21,537 bases of DNA from Tannerella sp. (GTDB taxonomy: Bacteria > Bacteroidota > Bacteroidia > Bacteroidales > Tannerellaceae), in NCBI GenBank assembly GCA_031269635.1, contig JAISYY010000353.1, positions 1-21,537 on the forward strand. Reading direction: 5' to 3'. Positions 1 through 8,190 of this stretch are shown here, in pieces. The notes beneath the pieces were generated by a model that saw nothing but the letters and a program-made list of their open reading frames with translations, was not told where the DNA came from and ran no database searches. The position numbers were made by a program, and so were the translations under genes. Numbering within the stretch: position 1 is the first letter of the stretch; each line of letters opens with the position of its first letter.

Positions 1-112
1 ATGAATTAATATAGTTTTAAGGATTGACTATGTAGTCTGTTCTTTGGGTGGCATTGTGCCGGTTATTCGTCGTTTCGCGCCATTAAGGTAACTGGCCGGG
101 TGTCCGGTGCAT

Positions 113-150
113 AAAAAAGCAGGGGCTATGCCGCAATGACATAGCCCCTG
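113..150 (-). terminator. Intrinsic terminator of the susC/susD unit
   Basis: A perfect 11-bp inverted repeat (arms 120-130 and 140-150, 9-nt loop) is followed on the minus strand by a run of six T (113-118). It begins 24 bp beyond the stop codon of the susD-like gene, which is where a Rho-independent terminator for this minus-strand unit belongs. The remaining 112 bases at the window edge show no convincing gene. Confidence 0.88.
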
Positions 151-173
151 TCGAATGGTTTTTAATCTTTAAA

Positions 174-1781
174 TTATTTATTGCCGGGATGAGCGCCTTC
201 TGTCCGGCGTTTATCCCAAAACATCGGGGAATAATAGTTGTTCGTCCCGCTTTCCAGGCGGCCTACGGCTTCTTTAAAACTGGCGCCGTTCAATGTGCTC
301 TCGTTCGTCGGGTATTTAACGCGGGCAATAATAATGCCTTTTGTGTCGGACAGGGGATCGAACACAATATCCGTACCCCGGCCTATGGACGTATTATTCG
401 GGTCATTAGCGGCTACACAGATCTCACCCGGACTGATGAGCTGGACAGGATATCCTGTACGCCGGATTTCAGTCCAGGCTTCCGTACCGTTCATGTACAG
501 GTCGATGTATTTCTGTACGGCAACAGCTTCCGCATCGACGTTAGCCGAAACGGATGCGATGTATTCACCGAGTTCACCTTCATCGACGCTGACGCCTGCG
601 ACATCAGACCAGTATCTGACCGAAGCTTCGACGCCGTCCACATATTCATCGGCCGAAAAGCCGTTATACTCGCTGATTATAAACCGGACTTCCGCGTATG
701 TCATCAGCGGCACGGCAAAATCGGGCTGGAGCATTGCGATACGGTTTGTTCTTATGTCCGGGGCAGCGTTCCGGAATCCTGCGGTCATCGTATTACTCGG
801 AATGCCGTAAGGTATCCCGATATATTTTCCGTTGCGCGGTGTCGTGTAAAGCGGAAGACGCGGGTCAACCACATTTTCCCAGGGATGCGTCTTATTGTTA
901 AGCGTATCCCGCTGTCCTTTCAGGATGTCGATAAAAGGCCGGGTCAGCGTAAAGTCATTACGGCCCTGGATAAAGGCGCCTTCATAAAAATAGCTGTATT
1001 CGGGAGCCGTACCGTAATGATACGCCGCCACGTCGCCGTTACTGTCAAAAACGCCGCTTGCCAGGGCTTCCGCGATGTAGGTTTTCCACTTTGAGCCTGC
1101 CACTTTCGACGTATGTATGGCCAGGCGGCATTTTAACGAGTTGGCGAATTTTTTCCACAGCGAGGCATCCCCCCCGTAGATCATGTCACCACCGGTAAAA
1201 GCCACGTCATCCTCATCAAACAGATTGGCCGCTGCCGTCAATTCCTTAATCATTTCTTCATAAAGAGTTGCCTGATCGTCATACTTAGGATAATAAATAT
1301 TTTCGGTCAATTTCCCGGCTTCGGAATAAGGTATGCTTCCCCACGTATCCGTCATGACGCTCAACAGCCAAACTTTCAGTGTTTTGGCGGCGGCTATCTG
1401 ATTCGCATTGGCCCCGTACAGCGATGCCATGGTGGCCGTTTCGGGGTTGGTATTGATTTCTATCACCTTGTCCAGATTGGCCAGCAACGTGTAGAACTGA
1501 TTGAAATAAGAGTTATTCACGCTTTCGCGAATCTGGTAGCGGTCTTCTTCGGTATAGTTCCTTTGCGCCCAGTATTGAGCATATAGCAGGCACTGGCGTC
1601 CGCTGAACCAGTTGTCATAGACATAATCCATCATTTTCTTTTGTGTTCCGCTGAAAAGCATGTTCGACGGAACATCTGCCGGATTATTCGGATCTGTATT
1701 CACGCTTTCCATGTTTACACATGAGAAAAAAGCGACTATTGATACAGATAATAAAAGATATTTATATATTTTTGTTTTCAT
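174..1781 (-). CDS. SusD/RagB-family outer-membrane nutrient-binding lipoprotein
   Basis: Surface-exposed substrate-binding lipoprotein that caps its SusC-type transporter and hands over ligand (family knowledge). The 535-residue product starts with a short hydrophobic signal ending in a lipobox with Cys21 (VAFFSC), the expected lipidation site, so it should be anchored in the outer membrane. The early NTDPNNPADVP stretch and overall length fit the SusD-like subfamily often annotated as SusD/RagB nutrient-binding lipoprotein, more than classical starch SusD. It lies 22 bp downstream of the susC-like gene and shares its transcript. The start is supported by a strong GGAGG on the minus strand (1793-1797), 11 nt before the ATG. 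The substrate cannot be read from the sequence and no enzyme gene nearby gives a hint; glycan or peptide are both possible. Confidence 0.93.
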   Translation of the reverse strand: MKTKIYKYLLLSVSIVAFFSCVNMESVNTDPNNPADVPSNMLFSGTQKKMMDYVYDNWFSGRQCLLYAQYWAQRNYTEEDRYQIRESVNNSYFNQFYTLLANLDKVIEINTNPETATMASLYGANANQIAAAKTLKVWLLSVMTDTWGSIPYSEAGKLTENIYYPKYDDQATLYEEMIKELTAAANLFDEDDVAFTGGDMIYGGDASLWKKFANSLKCRLAIHTSKVAGSKWKTYIAEALASGVFDSNGDVAAYHYGTAPEYSYFYEGAFIQGRNDFTLTRPFIDILKGQRDTLNNKTHPWENVVDPRLPLYTTPRNGKYIGIPYGIPSNTMTAGFRNAAPDIRTNRIAMLQPDFAVPLMTYAEVRFIISEYNGFSADEYVDGVEASVRYWSDVAGVSVDEGELGEYIASVSANVDAEAVAVQKYIDLYMNGTEAWTEIRRTGYPVQLISPGEICVAANDPNNTSIGRGTDIVFDPLSDTKGIIIARVKYPTNESTLNGASFKEAVGRLESGTNNYYSPMFWDKRRTEGAHPGNK

Positions 1782-1792
1782 AATTCTATCTT

Positions 1793-1797
1793 CCTCC
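1793..1797 (-). promoter_or_regulatory. Shine-Dalgarno-like GGAGG before susD-like gene
   Basis: Minus-strand GGAGG sits 11 nt before the susD-like ATG and just after the susC-like stop codon. Strong Shine-Dalgarno sequences are uncommon in Bacteroidota, so this one may serve to raise translation of the second gene of the pair. The spacing is slightly long. Confidence 0.5.
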
Positions 1798-1803
1798 TTT
1801 TAG

Positions 1804-4800
1804 TTAAAATTTTAAACCGATATTAAAACCGAATGAAGCTATCGAAGGCAGTGCACCGCCTTCAATACCCTGAATATTGCCTGAACTGGTAACGAAAGAT
1901 TCCGGGTCGAAATGTTTAACGTCAGGTCCCCAGACAGCCAGGTTGCGCCCGTAAGCCGACAGGCGGAGTGATTGGACAAACCTGTTCTTGCCGAGAGGCA
2001 GTGTGTATCCGATGTTTATTTCACGAAGTTTCAGGTAATCCGTTTTAAACACGCTCTGAGCGGCAGGGCCGGAATATAAACTTTCGCCGTAAGTCATAGC
2101 ATCAACAAGGATATCATTCTTCTCCCCGCTTTCCTTTACGCCTTCAAGAACGACCCCTTCTTCGCGGACATTATTGGCGGCTGTTTCTTCCAGCATGCCT
2201 GAATACATGCCCCACATATAGGATGTCGAGAAATAATGACCGCCCCTGGAGAAATCAAGCAGAACGCTCAGATCCAGACCTCTATACCTGAACGTGTTGC
2301 TCCAGCCTCCCGTAAAATCAGGGAATACATTCCCGATCTTCACGTTACCGGAGGTGAACTGGTAAAGTCCGTCATCGTCAACCAGCTTATTCCCCTTATC
2401 GTCATATATATAATCGGTACCCATAATAACGCCATAGGCTTCCCCTTTTACAGCGCCTATCTCAACCTTGAACGGAGCGTTTACCAGGCGGTAGTAGTCC
2501 GTGTCGTCAATAAGTTCCTTCACCTTATTCTTATTGGACGCCAGCGTAAGCGTCGAGTTCCATTCAAAATCTTTCGTCTTTACCGGTATGCCATGCAGCA
2601 GGAATTCGTATCCGTTATTTGTAATCAAACCGGAATTAATCACACGGTATAAATAACCGGTACTGCCCGATACCGACAGGGGGATGATCTGATCCTTTGT
2701 TTCGGCGGTATACCAGGTAGCTTCAAATCTCAAACGGCTGTCCAGGAGGCTCAGTTCCAGTCCGGCTTCGATGGAGCGGGTGCTTTCCGGTTTCAGCGAT
2801 GAATTTTTAAGCGTCGTGCTCAGGATATATCCCGGCGTATTTGCCGATGCGTCAATATTCGTATACTGCGTATAGGTATCGATCACCTGGTAAGGATCCG
2901 TATCGTTACCTACCAGCGCATATCCCAGGCGAAGTTTCCCGAAAGACAGCCACTTTAAGTCGGGCAATATTTCAGAGAAGACCAGACTGCCCGTTACGGC
3001 AGGATAAATGTATGAGTTGTTGCCCTTGGGCAGGGTCGACGACCAGTCGTTTCTGAGGGAGCCATCCAGGTAAACAAGATTTCTCCACCCTGCGGTGACA
3101 TTACCGAAAATTGAGTTGATCGCCTTCTTGCGCAACAGGTTTTCCGACGAAGCCGATGAGATGGAGTTTTTCAGGTTGTAAAATTCGGGAATCGCCAACC
3201 CTCCCACCGTTTCGCCAAAAACATATTCATATCTCCTGTTCATCAAGTTTCCACCGGCGTTGGCGGTAAGGCTAAATTCATCGACCAGCGTGTTAAACAT
3301 CAACAGAAATTCATTGTTTAATTCGTATTGCTGGCGCGAAATTTCCTTGTACCGCGAGTTTTCCTGCGAATAAACGGCGTTACGTTCAAACTGTTTGTCT
3401 ACCCAGAAATCATAATTGGATTTGTACTGAAATTTCAGTTCGGGTATGATCTGATAACTGAATCCCACATTTCCATAAATGCGGTTACGCGAGTCGTTTT
3501 CATAATTCATATAACGGCTCCAGTAGGGATTGTTGCTGTACGCCGGCGTCGGGTCGTCCCAGGCCGAACGGTTCCATGTAGCCTGCGAGCCATCCGGCAT
3601 GATGTACAGGTCTTTGGACTGTTTCATGTCCAGTTCGCGATGTCCCCACTGTACGAATTTCACCAGTGCGTTATTATCGCCGTAACCGATTTCGCTGCGT
3701 CCTTTGGCACGCGAATTGAAATAAGTCACGTTTGTGAATATTTCCAGTTTTTTATCCGCACTTTTTACCGCCCCGGCCAGGTTAAACGAATTTTTCATCA
3801 ACGAGCTGTTCGGGATATACCCTTCCAGCGAACTGTTGGTATATGAAACGCGCAAATTTGAAAATTCCGACGCATTCGTTATCGAAATATTATTTGTGAA
3901 TGACACGCCCGTTTCAAAAAAATCCCTTACGTCATATTTCGGCGCCGACCAGGGGGAGGTTGTCGGGTCGCCTTTTTTCCCGTTAGCTTCCCACTTGGCG
4001 ATGTCGTACCACGACAGTACCGGCGTTCCGTCCAGTATCGGCCCCCAACTTTCGTCCGTCGCATAATCGGGATAGTTGTATGTTTTGCCGTTTATTACAA
4101 CTTCCTCGAACGTATCGCCATAACCACCTCCGTAAAGACGCTGGAGTTTCGGTATTTTATTCACTACTTCAAATCCTATCCCGGAATTGAACGTGACGCC
4201 ATACCCCTCTCCACCCCGGCCTTTTTTGGTGGTTATCATAATAACGCCATTCGTAGCACGCGATCCGTAAAGAGCCGAAGCATTCGGGCCTTTCAATACG
4301 GACAAGCTTTCAATGTCATCAGGATTGATATCCTGAATCAGGTTCCCATAGTCGTATCCGCCGGCGCCACGCTGAGTATCCGTACTGTTATAATCCGTTC
4401 CTTCAATCGGAACGCCATCAATGATGAACAGGGGCTGGTTGTTGCCGGAAATAGAGCTGTTACCGCGGATAAGTATTTTTGACGAACCTCCTATATTTCC
4501 ATTACTGCTTGCAATCTGCAGGCCGGATATTTTACCCTGTAATGCAGTAATAGGATTATTCAATCCGCCACGAGCCGCTGTAAGCTCATCCCCGCTAACT
4601 TCCGTGACACTATATCCCAACGCTTTTTTCTCGCGGGATATACCAAGAGCGGTTATGACAACTTCATCCAGTGATATGGATGATTGCATTATTACGACAA
4701 TATGCCCGTCTGTAATATTAACATCCTGCGATTTAATACCAACGTATGAGACTTGCAATGTTTTTGCGGAAACAGGAACTTCAAAGTTGAAATTACCCTC

Positions 4801-4971
4801 AAAATCCGTTACCGTCCCGATTGCCGTATTTCCCTTAACAACTACGGAAGCGCCAATAATAGGCTCCCGGTCTTCTTCGGAGATTACCGTACCTCGCACC
4901 GTCTTCGTTTGAGCTACCGCTAACCCAATACCTGCTAACAGGTAAATCAGAAAAAATGTAAACTTTCTCAT
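1804..4971 (-). CDS. SusC/RagA-family TonB-linked outer-membrane transporter
   Basis: TonB-dependent beta-barrel importer that works as a complex with the adjacent SusD-like lipoprotein. The 1055-residue protein has a signal peptide (about 1-20, ending AVAQ), a CarboxypepD_reg-like domain (about 23-98, with the GTVTDFEGNF motif), a TonB-box-like segment DEVVITALG (102-110), and a plug domain (about 115-250) containing the family signature ILIRGNSSISG (167-176) and LFIIDGVPI (181-189). The rest is a long barrel ending in a C-terminal phenylalanine, typical of outer-membrane barrels. There is no N-terminal STN domain, so direct signalling to a FecR-type anti-sigma factor is not expected. Length is usual for the family and the frame is intact. 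Upstream control probably lies in the unusual 780-bp leader with a CT microsatellite. Substrate unknown. Confidence 0.96.
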   Translation of the reverse strand: MRKFTFFLIYLLAGIGLAVAQTKTVRGTVISEEDREPIIGASVVVKGNTAIGTVTDFEGNFNFEVPVSAKTLQVSYVGIKSQDVNITDGHIVVIMQSSISLDEVVITALGISREKKALGYSVTEVSGDELTAARGGLNNPITALQGKISGLQIASSNGNIGGSSKILIRGNSSISGNNQPLFIIDGVPIEGTDYNSTDTQRGAGGYDYGNLIQDINPDDIESLSVLKGPNASALYGSRATNGVIMITTKKGRGGEGYGVTFNSGIGFEVVNKIPKLQRLYGGGYGDTFEEVVINGKTYNYPDYATDESWGPILDGTPVLSWYDIAKWEANGKKGDPTTSPWSAPKYDVRDFFETGVSFTNNISITNASEFSNLRVSYTNSSLEGYIPNSSLMKNSFNLAGAVKSADKKLEIFTNVTYFNSRAKGRSEIGYGDNNALVKFVQWGHRELDMKQSKDLYIMPDGSQATWNRSAWDDPTPAYSNNPYWSRYMNYENDSRNRIYGNVGFSYQIIPELKFQYKSNYDFWVDKQFERNAVYSQENSRYKEISRQQYELNNEFLLMFNTLVDEFSLTANAGGNLMNRRYEYVFGETVGGLAIPEFYNLKNSISSASSENLLRKKAINSIFGNVTAGWRNLVYLDGSLRNDWSSTLPKGNNSYIYPAVTGSLVFSEILPDLKWLSFGKLRLGYALVGNDTDPYQVIDTYTQYTNIDASANTPGYILSTTLKNSSLKPESTRSIEAGLELSLLDSRLRFEATWYTAETKDQIIPLSVSGSTGYLYRVINSGLITNNGYEFLLHGIPVKTKDFEWNSTLTLASNKNKVKELIDDTDYYRLVNAPFKVEIGAVKGEAYGVIMGTDYIYDDKGNKLVDDDGLYQFTSGNVKIGNVFPDFTGGWSNTFRYRGLDLSVLLDFSRGGHYFSTSYMWGMYSGMLEETAANNVREEGVVLEGVKESGEKNDILVDAMTYGESLYSGPAAQSVFKTDYLKLREINIGYTLPLGKNRFVQSLRLSAYGRNLAVWGPDVKHFDPESFVTSSGNIQGIEGGALPSIASFGFNIGLKF

Positions 4972-5177
4972 AGACTTTCTTTTGTTTGTTAAACCTAAAT
5001 TTTAAAACACTCTTTTTTGCTATTAATTGAACTAATATAAAACAGGGAAGGAATCTTATGCTTAAAGAAATAATCCCGGAAGGAAAAAGCACAAGATTTT
5101 TGTCCGGAACTGTAACAAAACGTAATGCCCCGGATAAAAAAATCAATTTGGAAATTGTTTTTACATGTACATAAATA

Positions 5178-5185
5178 CAAATATA
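5178..5185 (-). promoter_or_regulatory. Candidate -7 box for susC, next to the CT repeat
   Basis: On the minus strand this is TATATTTG, a match to the Bacteroides -7 consensus TAnnTTTG, about 207 bp upstream of the susC ATG. The place where a -33 TTTG should lie, 20 bp further upstream, falls inside the CT microsatellite and has no match. If this box is used, repeat length would alter the sequence spacing just upstream of it. Confidence 0.35.
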
Positions 5186-5196
5186 TACGCCTGCTT

Positions 5197-5220
5197 CTCT
5201 CTCTCTCTCTCTCTCTCTCT
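5197..5220. repeat. Perfect CT dinucleotide microsatellite, 12 units
   Basis: Twelve uninterrupted CT units on the plus strand (AG on the minus strand), about 225 bp upstream of the susC start codon. It ends 11 bp from a minus-strand TATATTTG box. Perfect dinucleotide runs of this length are rare in bacterial genomes and prone to slipped-strand change. The position outside any credible gene suggests a possible transcriptional or leader effect rather than a frameshift switch. Confidence 0.95.
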
Positions 5221-5352
5221 AATAAATATTCGGAACTAACCAACATAATTGCGTTAATTAATTCAAAATGGGGCGAATATTTTTTTTCTACAGAGAACAT
5301 ACCTGTTTTTTTTTAATGTACTGTAAATATACTTTCTTTAATAAAAGAACAA

Positions 5353-5360
5353 CAAAGATA
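5353..5360 (-). promoter_or_regulatory. Second candidate -7 box for susC
   Basis: The minus strand reads TATCTTTG, identical to the -7 box used by ftsY on the other strand. It lies about 380 bp upstream of the susC ATG. No clear TTTG is present at the -33 position, where a poly-A/T tract lies instead. If used, the CT/AG microsatellite would be inside a long 5' leader. Confidence 0.35.
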
Positions 5361-5606
5361 TTAAATACTCTATTAAAAAAAAAGAAAATCCTGATATTTA
5401 ACAATAAAAGGCTCCAATTTATTTCTTTTTAAAAACATTCCGGCCGGTTCGGGAAGTTTTCAACCGGCAATGCGAAATATTTTTGGCGGATTTCCGTCAG
5501 AAACGCACATTCAACAGATAACCGGCGGACGATGTGATACAATCATTCGGATTCCCGGGACGGTCGTTCAGTCCCCGCCGCGGATGAGTGGAAAGGAGAG
5601 CGAGGC

Positions 5607-5640
5607 GTAGCGGGAGACGTAGCGGAAGCGGAAGCGGAGG
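5607..5640. repeat. Short purine-rich tandem repeats (GTAGCGG / AAGCGG)
   Basis: Two GTAGCGG copies separated by GAGAC are followed directly by two AAGCGG copies and a related AGGGG tail, within a plus-strand purine-rich, GC-rich block (about 5575-5645). The composition contrasts with the AT-rich DNA on both sides. Function not evident; it adjoins the long hairpin at 5646-5687. Confidence 0.6.
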
Positions 5641-5645
5641 GGAAG

Positions 5646-5693
5646 CCACGGATGCACGAATGAACGGTTTTATTCGTGTGTTCGCGGTTTTTT
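5646..5693 (+). terminator. Long hairpin followed by a T-run (terminator-like or REP-like)
   Basis: Arms 5649-5661 and 5672-5684 form a 13-bp stem with several G-U pairs around a 10-nt loop. After one A/C mismatch the stem extends by two G-C pairs (5646-5647 with 5686-5687) and is followed by TTTTTT on the plus strand. This has the form of an intrinsic terminator, yet no plus-strand gene lies upstream. It may end a small RNA, act as an insulator before the ftsY promoter, or be a member of a dispersed intergenic palindrome family built on a CACGAAT/ATTCGTG core. Confidence 0.5.
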
Positions 5694-5761
5694 AAATATA
5701 TCTCAAAGAATGTACCCCGTAAAAAATCAGATGCGTTTGTCCCGGTTGTCAAATGCGTTCT

Positions 5762-5793
5762 TTTGCTGTTTTTGATAAAACAATGTATCTTTG
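5762..5793 (+). promoter_or_regulatory. ftsY promoter (Bacteroides type)
   Basis: TTTG (5762-5765), 20 bp, then TATCTTTG (5786-5793), an exact match to the Bacteroidota -33/-7 pattern. The -7 box ends 25 bp before the ATG at 5819. This supports the downstream ftsY start, because the in-frame ATG at 5753 lies upstream of the promoter. Confidence 0.85.
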
Positions 5794-5818
5794 CAAAATA
5801 ATTTCAAATAAAAACAAA

Positions 5819-6772
5819 ATGGGAATATTCGGATTTTTCAACAGGGAAAAGAAAGAAACACTGGACAAAGGGCTTTCCAAAACCCGGGAAAACGTCTTCT
5901 CCAGGATAACACATTCCATTATCGGGAAGAGCAAGGTCGATGATGCGGTTCTGGACGAACTGGAAGAAGTATTGATCATGTCTGACGTAGGAGTGGAAAC
6001 GACGCTGAAGATTATCAAACGCATCGAGCGACGCGCCGCGGCCGACAAATACGTTACGACAAACGAACTGACGACGCTGCTTCGTGAAGAGATCGCCGCA
6101 CTGCTGATGGAAAACAATACGCAGGATGCGGAAAGTTTTACCATTTCAAACAATGCCGGGCCTTATGTCATAATGGTTGCCGGAGTCAATGGAGTGGGGA
6201 AAACGACGACTATCGGCAAACTTGCTTATCAGTTTAAGAAGAACGGTTTCAGCGTCTGTCTCGGCGCTGCCGATACGTTCCGGGCTGCGGCGGTGGAACA
6301 GTTGGTTATATGGGGCGAGCGCGTCGGCGTGCCTGTGGTGAAACAGAAAATGGGATCTGACCCGGCGTCCGTAGCGTTCGATACATTAAACTCGGCCAAG
6401 GCGAATAACGTGGATGTTGTTATCATTGACACCGCAGGACGGCTCCACAATAAGGTAAACCTGATGAACGAACTGACCAAGATAAAAAATGTGATGAAGA
6501 AGGTTATACCCGATGCTCCGCATGAAGTATTGCTCGTGCTCGACGGATCGACCGGGCAAAACGCTTTTGAACAGGCAAAACAGTTTACCGCAGCTACGGA
6601 AGTGAACGCCCTGGCTATCACAAAACTCGACGGTACGGCGAAAGGGGGCGTCGTGATCGGCATATCCGACCAGTTCCATATTCCCGTTAAATACATCGGA
6701 CTGGGCGAAGGCGTGGAGGACTTGCAGGTTTTCAGGCGTACGGAATTTGTTAACTCTTTATTTGGTGAATGA
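5819..6772 (+). CDS. ftsY: Signal recognition particle receptor GTPase FtsY
   Basis: FtsY is the membrane-associated receptor that docks SRP-ribosome complexes at the translocon, using paired GTPase domains with Ffh. The 317-residue product has a helical N domain (about 1-100) and a G domain with P-loop GVNGVGKTTT (122-131), the DTAGRL motif (204-209) and TKLDGTAKGG (268-277) for guanine recognition and closing loop. The start is set at MGIFGFF because a perfect promoter ends 25 bp upstream; an in-frame ATG at 5753 would add 22 unlikely residues and lies before the promoter. Like other Bacteroidota FtsY, it lacks the acidic A domain of the E. coli protein, and membrane binding would rely on the N-terminal amphipathic stretch. 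It is followed after 15 bp by rimO, probably co-transcribed. Confidence 0.97.
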   Translation: MGIFGFFNREKKETLDKGLSKTRENVFSRITHSIIGKSKVDDAVLDELEEVLIMSDVGVETTLKIIKRIERRAAADKYVTTNELTTLLREEIAALLMENNTQDAESFTISNNAGPYVIMVAGVNGVGKTTTIGKLAYQFKKNGFSVCLGAADTFRAAAVEQLVIWGERVGVPVVKQKMGSDPASVAFDTLNSAKANNVDVVIIDTAGRLHNKVNLMNELTKIKNVMKKVIPDAPHEVLLVLDGSTGQNAFEQAKQFTAATEVNALAITKLDGTAKGGVVIGISDQFHIPVKYIGLGEGVEDLQVFRRTEFVNSLFGE

Positions 6773-6787
6773 TTTTTTTTGACCGGA

Positions 6788-8080
6788 ATGAGGAAAAATA
6801 AAGTTGATATCATTACGCTCGGCTGTTCAAAAAATCTTGTCGACTCGGAACAGTTGATGTGCCAGTTTAAAGCGAACGGCTATACCGTAGCTTACGATCC
6901 GGATAAGATAAACGGTGAAATCGTTATCGTAAATACGTGCGGATTCATCGGAAACGCCCAGGAAGAATCAATCAATATGATTCTTGACCTTGAAGAAGCA
7001 AAAAGAAAAGGACATATCGGGAAACTGTTTGTCATGGGATGTCTTTCCGAACGTTTCATGCAGGACTTGAAGCATGAATTACCCGGCGTCGACCGGTTTT
7101 ACGGAAAATTCAACTGGAAGAATATTTTAAAAGACATCGGCAAATCGTATTATTCCGGTTTGACGGACGACCGCCTGCTATCGACGCCATCCCATTACGC
7201 ATATCTCAAGATTGCAGAAGGTTGTGACCGTCATTGTTCCTATTGTTCAATACCCCTGATAACCGGTAAATATAAGTCCCGGCCGATGGATGAAATCATC
7301 TCGGAAGCACGATCGCTTGCCGGTAAGGGAGTTAAGGAACTCCAGATCATTGCGCAGGACCTGACGTACTACGGCCTCGACGTATATGGACGCCTTGCGC
7401 TGCCCGAACTAACCGAACGCCTGTCCGATATTCCGGGAATCGAATGGATACGCCTTCACTATGGTTATCCGACGCATTTTCCCTACGATTTGCTTCGTGT
7501 CATACGTGAACGCGAGAATGTATGCAACTACCTGGATATAGCCCTACAGCATGTAAGCGACAAGGTACTCAGCCTGATGCGACGCCGGATTACGCGCCGG
7601 GAAACGTATGAACTGATCGACCGGATACGCCGGGAAGCGCCCGGCATACATCTCCGTACGACCTTTATGGTGGGTCATCCCGGCGAAACGGAAGACGATT
7701 TTAATGAATTAACCGCTTTTGTCGAAGAAATGCGTTTTGAACGGATGGGGGCTTTTGCTTACAGTCACGAAGCCGGAACCTATTCGTATCTTCATTACAA
7801 AGATGACATTCCCGATGAAGTCAAACAAAGGCGCTTAGACGCTTTGATGAATATACAGCAATCCATTGCCGCCGAGATAAACGAAACAAAAGTAGGAAAA
7901 ATCATGAAAACCGTCATAGACCGGAAGGAAGGCGATTATTATGTGGGACGAACGGAATTTGATTCGCCGGAAATAGATCCCGAAGTACTTATCAAAAGTG
8001 GCCGTCGTTTGCGTACAGGGGACTTTTATAAGGTGTTGATCGAAGAGGCTGATTTTTTTGAATTGTACGCTAAAGTATAA
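6788..8080 (+). CDS. rimO: Ribosomal protein uS12 (S12) methylthiotransferase RimO
   Basis: Radical-SAM enzyme that adds a methylthio group to the conserved aspartate of ribosomal protein S12. The 430-residue protein shows the N-terminal UPF0004 domain with its three cluster cysteines, Cys13 (LGCSKN), Cys51 (NTCGF) and Cys85 (MGCLSERF). The radical-SAM motif CDRHCSYC follows (Cys146, Cys150, Cys153), with a C-terminal TRAM domain (about 365-430). The LGCSKNLVDSEQ start is characteristic of RimO rather than the tRNA enzyme MiaB. The ATG at 6788 is preferred over an in-frame TTG at 6779. It lies 15 bp after ftsY with no promoter between, so the pair is likely one transcript. Confidence 0.96.
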   Translation: MRKNKVDIITLGCSKNLVDSEQLMCQFKANGYTVAYDPDKINGEIVIVNTCGFIGNAQEESINMILDLEEAKRKGHIGKLFVMGCLSERFMQDLKHELPGVDRFYGKFNWKNILKDIGKSYYSGLTDDRLLSTPSHYAYLKIAEGCDRHCSYCSIPLITGKYKSRPMDEIISEARSLAGKGVKELQIIAQDLTYYGLDVYGRLALPELTERLSDIPGIEWIRLHYGYPTHFPYDLLRVIRERENVCNYLDIALQHVSDKVLSLMRRRITRRETYELIDRIRREAPGIHLRTTFMVGHPGETEDDFNELTAFVEEMRFERMGAFAYSHEAGTYSYLHYKDDIPDEVKQRRLDALMNIQQSIAAEINETKVGKIMKTVIDRKEGDYYVGRTEFDSPEIDPEVLIKSGRRLRTGDFYKVLIEEADFFELYAKV

Positions 8081-8124
8081 GTTTTGTTAAACAAGCGCAT
8101 TTCCCTAAAAAAAAGATACTTTTT

Positions 8125-8156
8125 TTTGTGAATTATGAATAATAGTGTTATTTTTG
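8125..8156 (+). promoter_or_regulatory. Promoter of the HU / HU–LysM gene pair
   Basis: TTTG (8125-8128), 20 bp, TATTTTTG (8149-8156): a full match to the Bacteroidota promoter pattern, 34 bp before the HU start codon. It lies after the rimO stop and should drive the two overlapping genes that follow. Confidence 0.85.
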
Positions 8157-8190
8157 CAACGAAATAACGCAGCATAATGTTCTACTTTAT

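Larger units (their letters stand above)
4972..5761. other. Long divergent intergenic region between susC and ftsY
   Basis: About 790 bp with no credible gene on either strand. From the susC side it holds an AT-rich leader, a candidate minus-strand -7 box at 5178-5185, a perfect (CT)12 run at 5197-5220, a second candidate minus-strand -7 box at 5353-5360, A/T homopolymers around 5300-5440, a small inverted repeat (arms 5443-5449 and 5462-5468), a purine-rich repeat block near 5590-5640 and a long hairpin with T-run at 5646-5693. The base composition shifts sharply from AT-rich to GC-rich at about 5440, then back at about 5690. Confidence 0.7.

Noticed and set aside
189..1094. Plus-strand 301-codon frame opposite the susD-like gene
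   Set aside because: Antisense shadow of a well-recognised gene, rich in Arg, Cys and His with no domain pattern.
4991..4998. Minus-strand TAGGTTTA as a susC promoter -7 box
   Set aside because: It lacks the final G, has no -33 partner, and would leave only about 15 bases of leader.
4995..5300. Minus-strand 101-codon frame in which the CT microsatellite encodes an Arg-Glu repeat, suggesting a frameshift switch gene
   Set aside because: Composition is unlike a real protein outside the repeat, no family is recognisable, and it lies in AT-rich leader DNA just before susC.
5443..5468. GCCGGTT/AACCGGC inverted repeat as a terminator or operator
   Set aside because: A 7-bp stem with a 12-nt loop, no T-run on the plus strand and no adjacent gene end; too little to call.
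5753..5818. Upstream in-frame ATG adding 22 residues to FtsY
   Set aside because: It lies before the TTTG-N20-TATCTTTG promoter, so it would not be on the main transcript, and the extra residues do not look like an FtsY N-terminus.
6779..6787. TTG start three codons upstream of rimO
   Set aside because: The ATG at 6788 directly precedes the conserved N-terminal motif and is the more usual start codon.
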